DNA from: VGMA01 sp964655475
GTDB lineage: Bacteria; Chlamydiota; Chlamydiia; Chlamydiales; VGMA01
DNA: 14,449 nt
Assembly: GCA_964655475.1 (NCBI GenBank)
Contig: CAZZMO010000026.1
Coordinates: 1 to 14,449, forward strand
Direction: 5' to 3'
This document shows, piece after piece, positions 1 to 5,880 of this stretch. The notes under the pieces are model-generated. The model saw only the letters and a program-made list of their open reading frames with translations, was not told where the DNA came from and made no database searches. How positions within the stretch are numbered: position 1 is the first letter of the stretch; every line of letters starts with the position of its first letter. A program made the position numbers and the translations under genes.

Positions 1-15
1 GGGTTTTTGTAGAAT

Positions 16-37
16 CGGTCCCACTCCAGGGAGACCG
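16..37 (+). promoter_or_regulatory. Hairpin covering the nrdR ribosome binding site
   Basis: CGGTC at 16-20 pairs with GACCG at 33-37, and CC at 21-22 can add two more pairs with GG at 30-31 across a one-base bulge. The 3' arm contains AGGGAG (28-33), the only purine-rich Shine-Dalgarno-like run before the nrdR start, 11 bases upstream of the ATG. The stem could therefore modulate nrdR translation. It could equally be chance, or part of the end of an upstream gene cut off by the window; a TAG lies at 10-12. The pairing is seen directly; the regulatory role is inference. Confidence 0.3.
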
Positions 38-44
38 CCCGTTT

Positions 45-491
45 ATGAGATGCCCTTATTGTGGTCATGGTGAGTCAAAAGTCACCGATTCGAGAAACGC
101 ATCTGATGTCAACGCGATTCGACGTCGACGGGAGTGCCTGCTTTGTTTAAAACGATTCACAACTTTTGAAACGGTCGATTTGACCATTCAGGTGAAGAAG
201 AGAAACGGCACTTATGAAGATTTCCAGTTGGACAAGCTCATTCGCGGCCTTGCTGCAGCTTGTCGCCACACCCGTATTAGTCATGAACAGGTTCAAGCTC
301 TTGGCTCTGATATTGCCCAAGAGATCATGGAAAAGAAGATGAAAGAGGTGGGGACAACAGAAATCGGAGAAATTGTAATGCAAAGGTTGAAAAAATTGGA
401 CACAGTTGCTTATATCCGGTTTGCTTGTGTGTATAGAAGATTCAAGGATGTTGATGAACTCATGCACGAAATTCATACAGTAAAGGAATAG
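45..491 (+). CDS. nrdR: Transcriptional repressor NrdR (ribonucleotide reductase regulator)
   Basis: Encodes a complete 148-residue NrdR, the usual length for the family. NrdR is a cytoplasmic, nucleotide-sensing repressor that binds NrdR boxes upstream of ribonucleotide reductase genes. The N-terminal zinc ribbon is intact: C3-P-Y-C6 and C31-L-L-C34, with the basic run R26-R29 just before the second pair. The ATP-cone domain follows from about residue 49 and begins with the typical V-K-K-R-N-G motif (50-55). No NrdR-box-like sequence is evident in the few bases upstream. The gene is followed after two bases by a DksA-like gene and then lspA, the same trio I recall from Chlamydia trachomatis (CT406-CT408). 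The start at 45 gives the canonical M-R-C-P-Y-C beginning, so it is secure. Confidence 0.96.
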   Translation: MRCPYCGHGESKVTDSRNASDVNAIRRRRECLLCLKRFTTFETVDLTIQVKKRNGTYEDFQLDKLIRGLAAACRHTRISHEQVQALGSDIAQEIMEKKMKEVGTTEIGEIVMQRLKKLDTVAYIRFACVYRRFKDVDELMHEIHTVKE

Positions 492-493
492 AA

Positions 494-862
494 ATGAGAT
501 TTACAAAAGCTGAGTTAGAGAAGTTTAGAGCTCGTCTCGAAGAACTAAGAATACAACATTCACTCGCTCTGAAGGGGACCTCACAAGAGGTAAAATCTCC
601 AGACGAGGCAAGGGGTGTATCACAACATCATGCTGATGAAGGGACCGACGATTTTGGTCGCACGATTAGTATTGAAGTTTCTTCTCGAGAAATGAATGTC
701 TTGAGACAGATCGATCGCGCTCTCATCAAATTAGATGAAGGCTCTTACGGCGTTTGTGATATCAGTGGAGAAGAAATACCGATGAAACGTCTCGAAGCGA
801 TCCCTTATGCAACGATGACTGTGAGTTCACAAGATAAGTTAGAAAAAGGGCTTTTCGCGTGA
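494..862 (+). CDS. dksA: DksA/TraR-family RNA polymerase-binding regulator lacking zinc cysteines
   Basis: A 122-residue DksA/TraR-like protein. DksA family members insert a coiled-coil hairpin into the RNA polymerase secondary channel and alter promoter output. The N-terminal half (about 4-82) is helical and charged, with a presumed coiled-coil tip at G-T-D-D-F-G-R-T (50-57). The C-terminal globular part keeps the family signature Y-G-V-C-D-I-S-G-E-E-I (85-95), followed by a K-R-L-E-A-I-P motif. However, only one of the four zinc cysteines survives (C88); the others are serine or other residues, and the second pair is replaced by S111/S112. It is therefore a C1-type, probably zinc-free protein. 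A good ribosome binding site, AAAGGA (482-487), lies 6 bases before the ATG inside the end of nrdR. The stop overlaps the lspA start by 4 bases. Confidence 0.88.
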   Translation: MRFTKAELEKFRARLEELRIQHSLALKGTSQEVKSPDEARGVSQHHADEGTDDFGRTISIEVSSREMNVLRQIDRALIKLDEGSYGVCDISGEEIPMKRLEAIPYATMTVSSQDKLEKGLFA

Positions 863-1332
863 GAAAAAGTTTGTTCTTTCTGGTGTTTGGAGGGGTGTTT
901 CTCTTAGATTTTCTTTCTAAGCAATACGCTCTTGGACACCAGGATATGTTTATTTGGAACAGCCAAATGGGCATAGAACTCTCTTTGCAATATGTAGAAA
1001 ATCGTGGGGTTGCGTGGGGGATGTTTGCAGAGTATTATCCCTATTTGCTGATCTTCCGGATCGGTGCAATAGCGGCACTGCTTCTCTATCTCTACTTTGC
1101 CAAAATGGCCCGCCCCCGCATTGTTTTCCTCTCTCTTCTTACAGCAGGGGCCGCTTGTAACGTCCTTGACTGTCTCGTTCATGGTTATGTGATCGATATG
1201 ATCCATTTCACCTTTTGGGGCCACTCTTATGGAATTTTTAATGTCGCCGATGCCGCCATTTTCTTGGGGGTATTTGGTTTAATGTTCAAAGAAAAGAAAA
1301 AACCATGCTTAGCTCGCGGGCCGTCAAAGTAG
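859..1332 (+). CDS. lspA: Lipoprotein signal peptidase (signal peptidase II)
   Basis: A 157-residue inner-membrane aspartyl protease that removes signal peptides from prolipoproteins after diacylglyceryl transfer. Four hydrophobic segments fit the family (about 4-20, 62-80, 87-105, 127-144). The active-site blocks are present: V-E-N-R-G-V-A-W-G-M-F (46-56), N101-V-L-D104 followed by G-Y-V-I-D113 (109-113), and F-N-V-A-D131-A-A. D113 and D131 are the expected catalytic aspartates. The usual arginine after the N-x-x-D motif is cysteine (C105), a mild departure. The start is GTG at 859, overlapping the preceding stop as GTGA, which implies translational coupling. The downstream unknown gene begins 28 bases before its end in another frame. 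Identification is firm. Confidence 0.95.
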   Translation: MRKSLFFLVFGGVFLLDFLSKQYALGHQDMFIWNSQMGIELSLQYVENRGVAWGMFAEYYPYLLIFRIGAIAALLLYLYFAKMARPRIVFLSLLTAGAACNVLDCLVHGYVIDMIHFTFWGHSYGIFNVADAAIFLGVFGLMFKEKKKPCLARGPSK

Positions 1333-1865
1333 CCGTCCTTTTTTCCTTAGAAGAGATCCAAGAGCTGTTTCAGAGATTTTCTGATTTAGTTCTCTACAAT
1401 ACCGCCTCTGTTTGTGAGCCCAAAGATACGGTCATCCCTCTCAGCGATTTTTATGATGCCTATGGGAAATATCTAGAGAAGTCGAAAAACAAAGAAGAAT
1501 ATGTCAGCCCTTTTTTAACATCTGCTATGAGTGTTGATCCCGATGCCATCACAGCGATGGATGTAGGGCAGGGGAGAGTGCTTCTCAGGCCAAAAAAGCC
1601 CCTTATTCAGATCAGGCCTTACCATTTCTCTTCCCAGGGGGGAAGAATCGTCCCCATGTCATTTCAAAAAGATAAAACCTTCTGGGGGCTCGAATTTTCT
1701 TATCCGCAGATCTTCGCACCTTCTCGGGATGCCCCGATTCAAAGGGTTTGGCGCCACCCCGATTTTCCAAATAGCATCCTCTTTGTGGAGATGATGAAGT
1801 GGATTTACCGTGAAAGTGTTCTCCATCCCCCCTCTCGCATAGGAAAGAAAATGCATGCCTATTGA
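1305..1865 (+). CDS. Uncharacterised protein, 186 residues
   Basis: I do not recognise this family. The protein is soluble in appearance: no signal peptide, no membrane segment and no cysteine-rich cluster. It starts with a short helical stretch (S-L-E-E-I-Q-E-L-F, 14-22). The middle is mixed, with D-F-Y-D-A-Y-G-K-Y (48-56) and a beta-rich Q-I-R-P-Y-H-F segment (102-108). The C-terminus has aromatic runs such as F-W-G-L-E-F-S-Y-P (126-134). The ATG at 1305 lies inside lspA, a 28-base overlap; no in-frame ATG, GTG or TTG close downstream offers a shorter protein without losing the first helix. Its end overlaps the CinA-domain gene by 11 bases. Codon use resembles its neighbours and it sits in an unbroken operon, so it is probably a real co-transcribed gene, perhaps chlamydia-specific. 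Confidence 0.75.
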   Translation: MLSSRAVKVAVLFSLEEIQELFQRFSDLVLYNTASVCEPKDTVIPLSDFYDAYGKYLEKSKNKEEYVSPFLTSAMSVDPDAITAMDVGQGRVLLRPKKPLIQIRPYHFSSQGGRIVPMSFQKDKTFWGLEFSYPQIFAPSRDAPIQRVWRHPDFPNSILFVEMMKWIYRESVLHPPSRIGKKMHAY

Positions 1866-2343
1866 AGAGAAGATTCACGTCCATTTTCTTCATGCTAAAG
1901 AGACGCTAGCATTTGCAGAGTCTTGTACAGGGGGGCTTCTCAGTTATCAAATCACGAAGCAGAGTGGAGCTTCAGAATACTTTTTAGGATCGTTTGTCAC
2001 CTATTCGAATGAATGGAAAGAAAGCATTCTCGGAGTGTCAAAAGATGTTTTGAAATTTTATGGGGCTGTGAGTGAGCCTGTTGCTAAGGCAATGGCTGAA
2101 GGGGCTTTTAAAAAAAGTCATGCCACATGGGTCGCTTCTTTGACAGGGGTGATGGGGCCGACTGGAAGTAAAGAAATCGGGACCGTCTATTATGCTATTT
2201 ACCATCTTGGTAAAAACGTTTCTTCGGGGCTTTTGCCGAAGAAAGAGGGGCTCGAGAGAGAGGCTCTTATGAAAGAAACGGCCAAAACCCTATTGGAATA
2301 CCTCTGGAACCTTATTCAAAACCAAGCTAAACTATCTTCATGA
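1855..2343 (+). CDS. pncC: Stand-alone CinA C-terminal domain protein (nicotinamide-nucleotide amidase-like)
   Basis: At 162 residues this is the CinA C-terminal domain alone, without the N-terminal MoeA-like domain of full-length CinA. Proteins of this form (PncC/YgaD) deamidate nicotinamide mononucleotide to nicotinate mononucleotide in pyridine nucleotide salvage. Hallmarks are T-L-A-F-A-E-S-C-T-G-G-L-L (17-29), G-S-F-V-T-Y-S-N (45-52), K55 and L-G-V (59-61), G-A-V-S (70-73) and A-M-A-E-G-A (79-84). The T-G-x-x-G-P-x-G loop is present as T-G-V-M-G-P-T-G (97-104); the usual small residues in this loop are partly replaced, so activity is likely but not certain. AGGA at 1841-1844 lies 10 bases before the ATG. 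The stop overlaps the next gene as ATGA. Confidence 0.85.
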   Translation: MPIEEKIHVHFLHAKETLAFAESCTGGLLSYQITKQSGASEYFLGSFVTYSNEWKESILGVSKDVLKFYGAVSEPVAKAMAEGAFKKSHATWVASLTGVMGPTGSKEIGTVYYAIYHLGKNVSSGLLPKKEGLEREALMKETAKTLLEYLWNLIQNQAKLSS

Positions 2344-3101
2344 AAGAGCTGATCAAACTCCAAAAAAAATCTTATCGAGATGAAGTGGGCCTCTTCCTCA
2401 TAGAGGGGGAGCGGGAGACAGAAAGGGCCCTCCAGCAAGGGGTTCCTGTTGAGAAAATTTTCCTTATGAAGCCCCACCCAACCATCGAGTCGCTCGCGAT
2501 TGAAAAAAGGATCCCTACAGTTTATTTCACAGAAAAGACCTTTCAAAAAGTCTCCTATCGGGAAAATCCTGATGGTGTTCTTGCTGTAGCAAAGAAGTTC
2601 CCTTCCAAGGATTTGAAAGAGGCTCTACAAAAGTTGACTAAGGGTTTTTTTCTGATCTGTGTAGGGATTGAAAAGCCAGGAAATTTAGGAGCGATGCTCC
2701 GTTCAGCGGATGCAGCTGGAGCAGAGGGAATTATTCTCTGTGACCCACACGTCGATCTCTTCAACCCGAATGTAGTGAGAGCAAGCATGGGAACTCTTTT
2801 TTCAGTCCCCATCTACAGTCTCTCTTCTGAAGAGGCGGTCTCTATCTTGCACGAACATGGTGTGCAGATGGTCGCCACAACGCCCCATGCAAAAGAGATC
2901 TATACCGATATCGTCTATGCTCCCAAAGTTGCAATTGCTATGGGAAAAGAGCAGACAGGCCTCCCCCCATACTGGGAAAATCATGCAGATGTGTTGGCTC
3001 AAATTCCTATGAAAGGACTTGCCGATTCTTTGAATGTGGCGAGCGCCGCAACACTATTTCTCTACGAAGTGATGAGACAGCAACATGTTATACGAAGATA
3101 A
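2340..3101 (+). CDS. SpoU/TrmH-family RNA 2'-O-ribose methyltransferase
   Basis: A 253-residue SPOUT methyltransferase. These enzymes use S-adenosylmethionine to methylate ribose 2'-hydroxyls in rRNA or tRNA through a trefoil-knot fold. An N-terminal SpoU substrate-binding domain (about 4-85) is followed by the catalytic domain with all three motifs. Motif 1 is G-N-L-G-A-M-L-R-S-A-D-A-A-G (114-127), with N115 and R121. Motif 2 is M-G-K-E-Q-T-G-L (201-208), with E204. Motif 3 is I-P-M-K-G-L-A-D-S-L-N-V-A-S-A (222-236), with S230 and N232, ending in Y-E-V-M-R-Q-Q. The RNA target cannot be read from sequence; 23S rRNA (RlmB/TsnR-like) is the likeliest. It is probably the counterpart of the gene called spoU_1 in Chlamydia (CT403, from memory). 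Start and stop overlap both neighbours. Confidence 0.92.
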   Translation: MKELIKLQKKSYRDEVGLFLIEGERETERALQQGVPVEKIFLMKPHPTIESLAIEKRIPTVYFTEKTFQKVSYRENPDGVLAVAKKFPSKDLKEALQKLTKGFFLICVGIEKPGNLGAMLRSADAAGAEGIILCDPHVDLFNPNVVRASMGTLFSVPIYSLSSEEAVSILHEHGVQMVATTPHAKEIYTDIVYAPKVAIAMGKEQTGLPPYWENHADVLAQIPMKGLADSLNVASAATLFLYEVMRQQHVIRR

Positions 3102-3714
3102 CCATTTACTTGTGGCGTATAAGCCCTTCAATCTGCTCACGCAGCCGACCGATCTCGAGGTAGATAGCTTGGAGACGAGATGCAAGGCCTGGCTGAAAGA
3201 TAAATATCAAAAACCAGGTGCGGTGTTTCTCCATCCGATCCATCGATTGGATAAGCCTGCTGCTGGGATCATTGTATTTGCGAAGACGAGTAAAGCACTA
3301 TCCCGTTTAGGGGAGAGTATGCGTGAAAGAAAGTGGCAAAAAACCTATCGGGTTAAGACTGATGTGATCCCCCGTGAAAAAGAGGGTGTATTAGAGCACT
3401 TTCTCGTTCATGATGAATATAAGGCAAGAATCGCTCCCGAGGGGAAAAAGTCTCGCCTTTCTTACAAAGTGCACAAAGATGGTTTTATTGAAATCGAGCT
3501 TGAGACGGGGCGTTATCATCAGATCAGAGCGCAGTTTGCCGCTATCGGTTGTCCTGTCATCGGTGATGAAAAATATGGAAGTCGACAAAAATTAAAGGAA
3601 GGGATTTTGCTCCAACATGTTACGTGTTCCTTTCCCCATCCGATTTCCCGTGATATGTTGACGATACAACTTTCTAATGATTTGATTCATCCGCTAATGA
3701 AATCTTTACATTAA
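3085..3714 (+). CDS. RluA-family RNA pseudouridine synthase
   Basis: A 209-residue pseudouridine synthase of the RluA family, which isomerises specific uridines in rRNA or tRNA. The catalytic motif is H53-R-L-D56-K, with D56 as the expected nucleophile. It is preceded by the early strand L-Y-E-D-N-H-L-L-V-A-Y-K-P (2-14). Later blocks are E-T-G-R-Y-H-Q-I-R-A-Q (140-150) and G-C-P-V-I-G-D-E-K-Y-G (155-165), the canonical family ending. There is no N-terminal S4 RNA-binding domain, so it is of the short TruC/RluA type. The ATG at 3085 lies 17 bases inside the methyltransferase gene, continuing the operon-like overlaps. The target nucleotide is not deducible. I do not recall this gene at this position in Chlamydia, so it may be a lineage-specific member of the cluster. 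Confidence 0.93.
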   Translation: MLYEDNHLLVAYKPFNLLTQPTDLEVDSLETRCKAWLKDKYQKPGAVFLHPIHRLDKPAAGIIVFAKTSKALSRLGESMRERKWQKTYRVKTDVIPREKEGVLEHFLVHDEYKARIAPEGKKSRLSYKVHKDGFIEIELETGRYHQIRAQFAAIGCPVIGDEKYGSRQKLKEGILLQHVTCSFPHPISRDMLTIQLSNDLIHPLMKSLH

Positions 3715-3749
3715 TCGTTATTGAACGATAAGATTTTCTTTTCTAATTT
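3714..3749 (+). terminator. Weak hairpin after the RNA-modification operon
   Basis: ATCGTT (3714-3719) and AACGAT (3724-3729) form a perfect 6-base-pair stem with a 4-base ATTG loop directly at the end of the pseudouridine synthase gene. It is followed by the T-rich stretch gattttcttttc. This fits a weak intrinsic terminator separating the operon from the gene at 3769, but the stem is AT-rich and the T run is broken, so read-through is likely. The same palindrome could instead be an operator for the downstream gene. Confidence 0.35.
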
Positions 3750-3752
3750 AAT
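3721..3752 (+). promoter_or_regulatory. Possible sigma-66/sigma-70 type promoter for the gene at 3769
   Basis: TTGAAC (3721-3726) resembles a -35 element. TTTAAT (3747-3752) matches the -10 consensus at 5 of 6 positions, but the 20-base spacing is longer than ideal. The alternative -10, TAATTT at 17 bases, is a poorer match. The 54-base gap is one of only a few intergenic spaces in the window and ends in a strong ribosome binding site, which makes a promoter plausible. Low confidence. Confidence 0.3.
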
Positions 3753-3756
3753 AGAT

Positions 3757-3764
3757 TAAGGAGA
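3757..3764 (+). promoter_or_regulatory. Strong Shine-Dalgarno site
   Basis: The purine-rich run AAGGAGAT, a near-perfect match to the anti-Shine-Dalgarno sequence, sits about 6 bases before the ATG at 3769. It is the best ribosome binding site in the window and suggests that the protein is made at a high level as an independently expressed unit. Confidence 0.65.
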
Positions 3765-3768
3765 TCTC

Positions 3769-4407
3769 ATGTCAGCGATTGAGCCACTCGCAAGTGGATA
3801 TTACTTTGAACCTGTTGTAGAGTTTTTCACAAAAACCATTCCTGAAGCATTTCAAACGGCATGGGATGCTACAGCAAACTGGGTTGATGAATATGTGAGA
3901 CCTATTTTTGATGCATGTTATCAATGGTTTGCGGAAAACGCAGATTGGTTATGGATCGGAGCTGCTGTTTTTGTGGGTATTTTTTCTCTTACCATTGGGG
4001 TCGTTCTCTCTTGCATGATGGTTTCCACAGAAGAGGCCTCTAGCGATTTGAGTGGAAAATCGATCGATACCTTGAAAAAAAGAGCTTCTGATTTTCAAGA
4101 AACCAATCCACTGAATGGAAATCGCCCTCTTACTGGCAAGCACTATGGTCCAACAACGACTCCTCCAAACAGCCCGCAAGATCTTCTGTTATTGATCGCA
4201 GAAGTAAATGATCAGCTGGAGCAAGCTATGGGTCGTGTGCACATGGCTCTGACTTCTAATGGAGACTCTCCTGCTCCATCATCAAATATGAGAGCTCTCA
4301 AAGAGGAGATTATGGAAAGAGAAGGGGTGTTTAAGCTTGAAGCGCGTTCAAGGGAACTAAGGACCTTATTGGCGCTCCAGATGAAGAGCAATTTGGAAAG
4401 CGTTTAA
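3769..4407 (+). CDS. Uncharacterised single-pass membrane protein
   Basis: A 212-residue protein of no family I recognise. The N-terminal part (1-57) is rich in aromatics (W32, W38, W53, several F and Y) and looks amphipathic. One clear transmembrane helix follows at about 60-85, a long hydrophobic run bounded by W60 and S86. The remainder is hydrophilic: a Pro/Thr/Asn-rich linker (113-137), then two helical, heptad-like stretches (138-162 and 175-210) suited to coiled coils. There is no cleavable signal peptide or lipobox. The single helix is unlike the bilobed hydrophobic hairpin of classic chlamydial Inc proteins, though a secreted or envelope role is possible. It stands alone between two operons, with its own strong ribosome binding site, and its last 42 bases overlap the convergent asd gene. 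Confidence 0.75.
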   Translation: MSAIEPLASGYYFEPVVEFFTKTIPEAFQTAWDATANWVDEYVRPIFDACYQWFAENADWLWIGAAVFVGIFSLTIGVVLSCMMVSTEEASSDLSGKSIDTLKKRASDFQETNPLNGNRPLTGKHYGPTTTPPNSPQDLLLLIAEVNDQLEQAMGRVHMALTSNGDSPAPSSNMRALKEEIMEREGVFKLEARSRELRTLLALQMKSNLESV

Positions 4408-5259
4408 CGCTGCACCTTTCCTCAACTGATCTCCCGCAACAAAGAGGGAGATGGAGCGGGGATCTTTAGGATCGATTCGCGAAGGAGTTGTAAAGACGAT
4501 GTCTTGATGACTTGCGAGTAATGGATTTGGCGAGGGGTTTAGTTGTAGCCCCTCCATTTCAGAAAGAGCCTTGTCAACATCTTGTTTAGAAGGGGCCGTT
4601 TTCAGCGTAATGTAGAGAGAAATGCTATGAGCTCTTTCTACAGGAACTCTAACGCAGCGGATGTGGACTGGAAAATCCCTCTCGAGGATTTTTTCGATTT
4701 CAAAAACTGCCTTTTTTTCTTCCTCAGAAAATCCCGCCTCATCTTGAGGCGATTCGTGTAAAAACAAATTATGTTTTAATGGATGGGGGAACGGGACAAT
4801 CAGCTCTGAAGATTGAAGCGCTTCCAGCCCCCGTTTGCCAGCACCACTTGCTGCCTGATAGGAGCTCGCGATGACCCGCTCGATACCAAAGGCCTTCTCC
4901 AAAGGATATAGAGCCATCAGCATGATGCTAGCGGTGCAATTAGGGGAGGCAATCAATCTAGGCCCTGTTTTAAGCAAATGGGCGTTGATTTCTGGGATTA
5001 CAAGAGGGACAGAGGGGTCCTGTCTGAAGGCTGAGCTCGAATCAATGACTCTGCATCCGCATTCTAACGCCTTAGGAATGAACAGCTTAGAGATTTCTGA
5101 GCCGGCGCAAAAGAAGGCTAGGTCAATTTTTGAAAAGTCTGCTTCCTCTACGGGCGTTTTTGATCTGGAAAAGAGGAGAGGGGGCTTCTTTGTAAAGAAC
5201 TTTTGAAGCTCTTCTCCTACGAGGCCAGAGCTGCCGATGATGGCGATAGTAGGTTGCAT
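4366..5259 (-). CDS. asd: Aspartate-semialdehyde dehydrogenase, compact form
   Basis: Asd reduces aspartyl phosphate with NADPH to aspartate semialdehyde, the branch point to diaminopimelate, lysine, threonine and methionine. The 297-residue protein carries the Rossmann start I-A-I-I-G-S-S-G-L-V-G (5-15), the S-S-A-F-R motif (75-79) and S-P-N-C108-T-A-S with the catalytic cysteine. It also has S-Y-Q-A-A-S-G-A-G-K-R-G (133-144), R-V-P-V-E-R-A-H211-S with the catalytic histidine, and the C-terminal G-D-Q-L-R-K-G-A-A-L-N-A (276-287). It is some 30-70 residues shorter than usual. Most of the loss lies in the NADP-binding domain between residues 15 and 45, where a strand-loop segment is missing. 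It starts 33 bases from gmhA on the opposite strand and its 3' end overlaps the convergent membrane-protein gene. In Chlamydia asd sits with dapB/lysC/dapA; here it is alone. Confidence 0.92.
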   Translation of the reverse strand: MQPTIAIIGSSGLVGEELQKFFTKKPPLLFSRSKTPVEEADFSKIDLAFFCAGSEISKLFIPKALECGCRVIDSSSAFRQDPSVPLVIPEINAHLLKTGPRLIASPNCTASIMLMALYPLEKAFGIERVIASSYQAASGAGKRGLEALQSSELIVPFPHPLKHNLFLHESPQDEAGFSEEEKKAVFEIEKILERDFPVHIRCVRVPVERAHSISLYITLKTAPSKQDVDKALSEMEGLQLNPSPNPLLASHQDIVFTTPSRIDPKDPRSISLFVAGDQLRKGAALNAFQIALHLERQ

Positions 5260-5292
5260 AAATTTGTTAAAACCTTTAGACTTTTTGCAACT
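5260..5292. promoter_or_regulatory. Divergent asd/gmhA start region
   Basis: Only 33 AT-rich bases separate the two start codons. Neither gene has a clear Shine-Dalgarno sequence: on the minus strand AAAGG lies about 13 bases before the asd ATG, and nothing convincing precedes the gmhA ATG. Promoters for each gene must lie wholly or partly inside the other's coding sequence. I could not single out convincing -35/-10 pairs. Confidence 0.35.
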
Positions 5293-5880
5293 ATGAATGA
5301 AGATCTTTGTAGCTCTGTTGACGATTGTATAAGGGCAGCGACTTTTCTACGAGAAAAATGCTCTCTCCTTTTCATGGAGGAAGTGGCCCAGAGAATCGTC
5401 ACTTGTTACAGAGAAGAGAAAAAAATTCTTATTGCAGGGAATGGTGGCAGCCTATGTGACGCCATGCATTTCGCTGAAGAATTAACAGGCTATTACCGCT
5501 CAAAAAGAAAAGCGCTAGCAGCAATCGCTCTTGCTGATCCAGGCCACCTGACTTGTGTTGGGAATGATGTCGGTTTTCACCACGTCTTTGCGAGATCGAT
5601 TGAGGCTTTAGGAAAAGAGGGAGATATCTTTATTGCCCTCTCCACAAGTGGAAATTCTATCAATCTTGTCCATGCGGTGCAAACAGCAAAAGAGAAAGGG
5701 CTCTTCACGATTGGCTTTCTCGGCAGGGGTGGGGGAGCTATGAAAGATCTCGTCGACCTTTCTTGGGTCATTGACGGATTCCCCTTTTCTGATCGTGTAC
5801 AAGAAGTACACATGGCCGCTATGCATATTATTATTGAAAGGGTAGAAAAGGAGCTCTTCTCATCGGTTGCAGTATGTTGA
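5293..5880 (+). CDS. gmhA: Phosphoheptose isomerase (sedoheptulose 7-phosphate isomerase)
   Basis: GmhA converts sedoheptulose 7-phosphate to glycero-manno-heptose 7-phosphate, the first step toward ADP-heptose for the lipopolysaccharide core. The SIS-domain protein has A-G-N-G-G-S-L-C-D-A-M-H59-F-A-E-E63-L-T-G (48-66), L-S-T-S-G-N-S (116-122) and V-Q170-E-V-H173-M-A-A-M-H178 near the C-terminus. These match the substrate- and zinc-binding residues of the family. I place the start at 5293, giving 195 residues, close to the E. coli length of about 192. The frame is open back to an ATG at 5203, but that 30-residue extension is antisense to asd and its composition is unlike a GmhA N-terminus. 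It overlaps lpxK by 7 bases. Chlamydia has heptose-free LPS, so this gene marks a different lineage. Confidence 0.92.
   Translation: MNEDLCSSVDDCIRAATFLREKCSLLFMEEVAQRIVTCYREEKKILIAGNGGSLCDAMHFAEELTGYYRSKRKALAAIALADPGHLTCVGNDVGFHHVFARSIEALGKEGDIFIALSTSGNSINLVHAVQTAKEKGLFTIGFLGRGGGAMKDLVDLSWVIDGFPFSDRVQEVHMAAMHIIIERVEKELFSSVAVC

Noticed and set aside
1..44. Possible tRNA 3' end or tail of an upstream gene
   Set aside because: No T-loop GGTTCGA motif or CCA-adjacent acceptor stem is visible; a TAG at 10-12 could end an upstream gene, but too little sequence remains to support it.
5203..5292. N-terminal extension of gmhA to an upstream ATG
   Set aside because: It is antisense to the conserved Asd N-terminus, has no ribosome binding site, and would make GmhA about 30 residues longer than normal. 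The ATG at 5293 gives the expected length.
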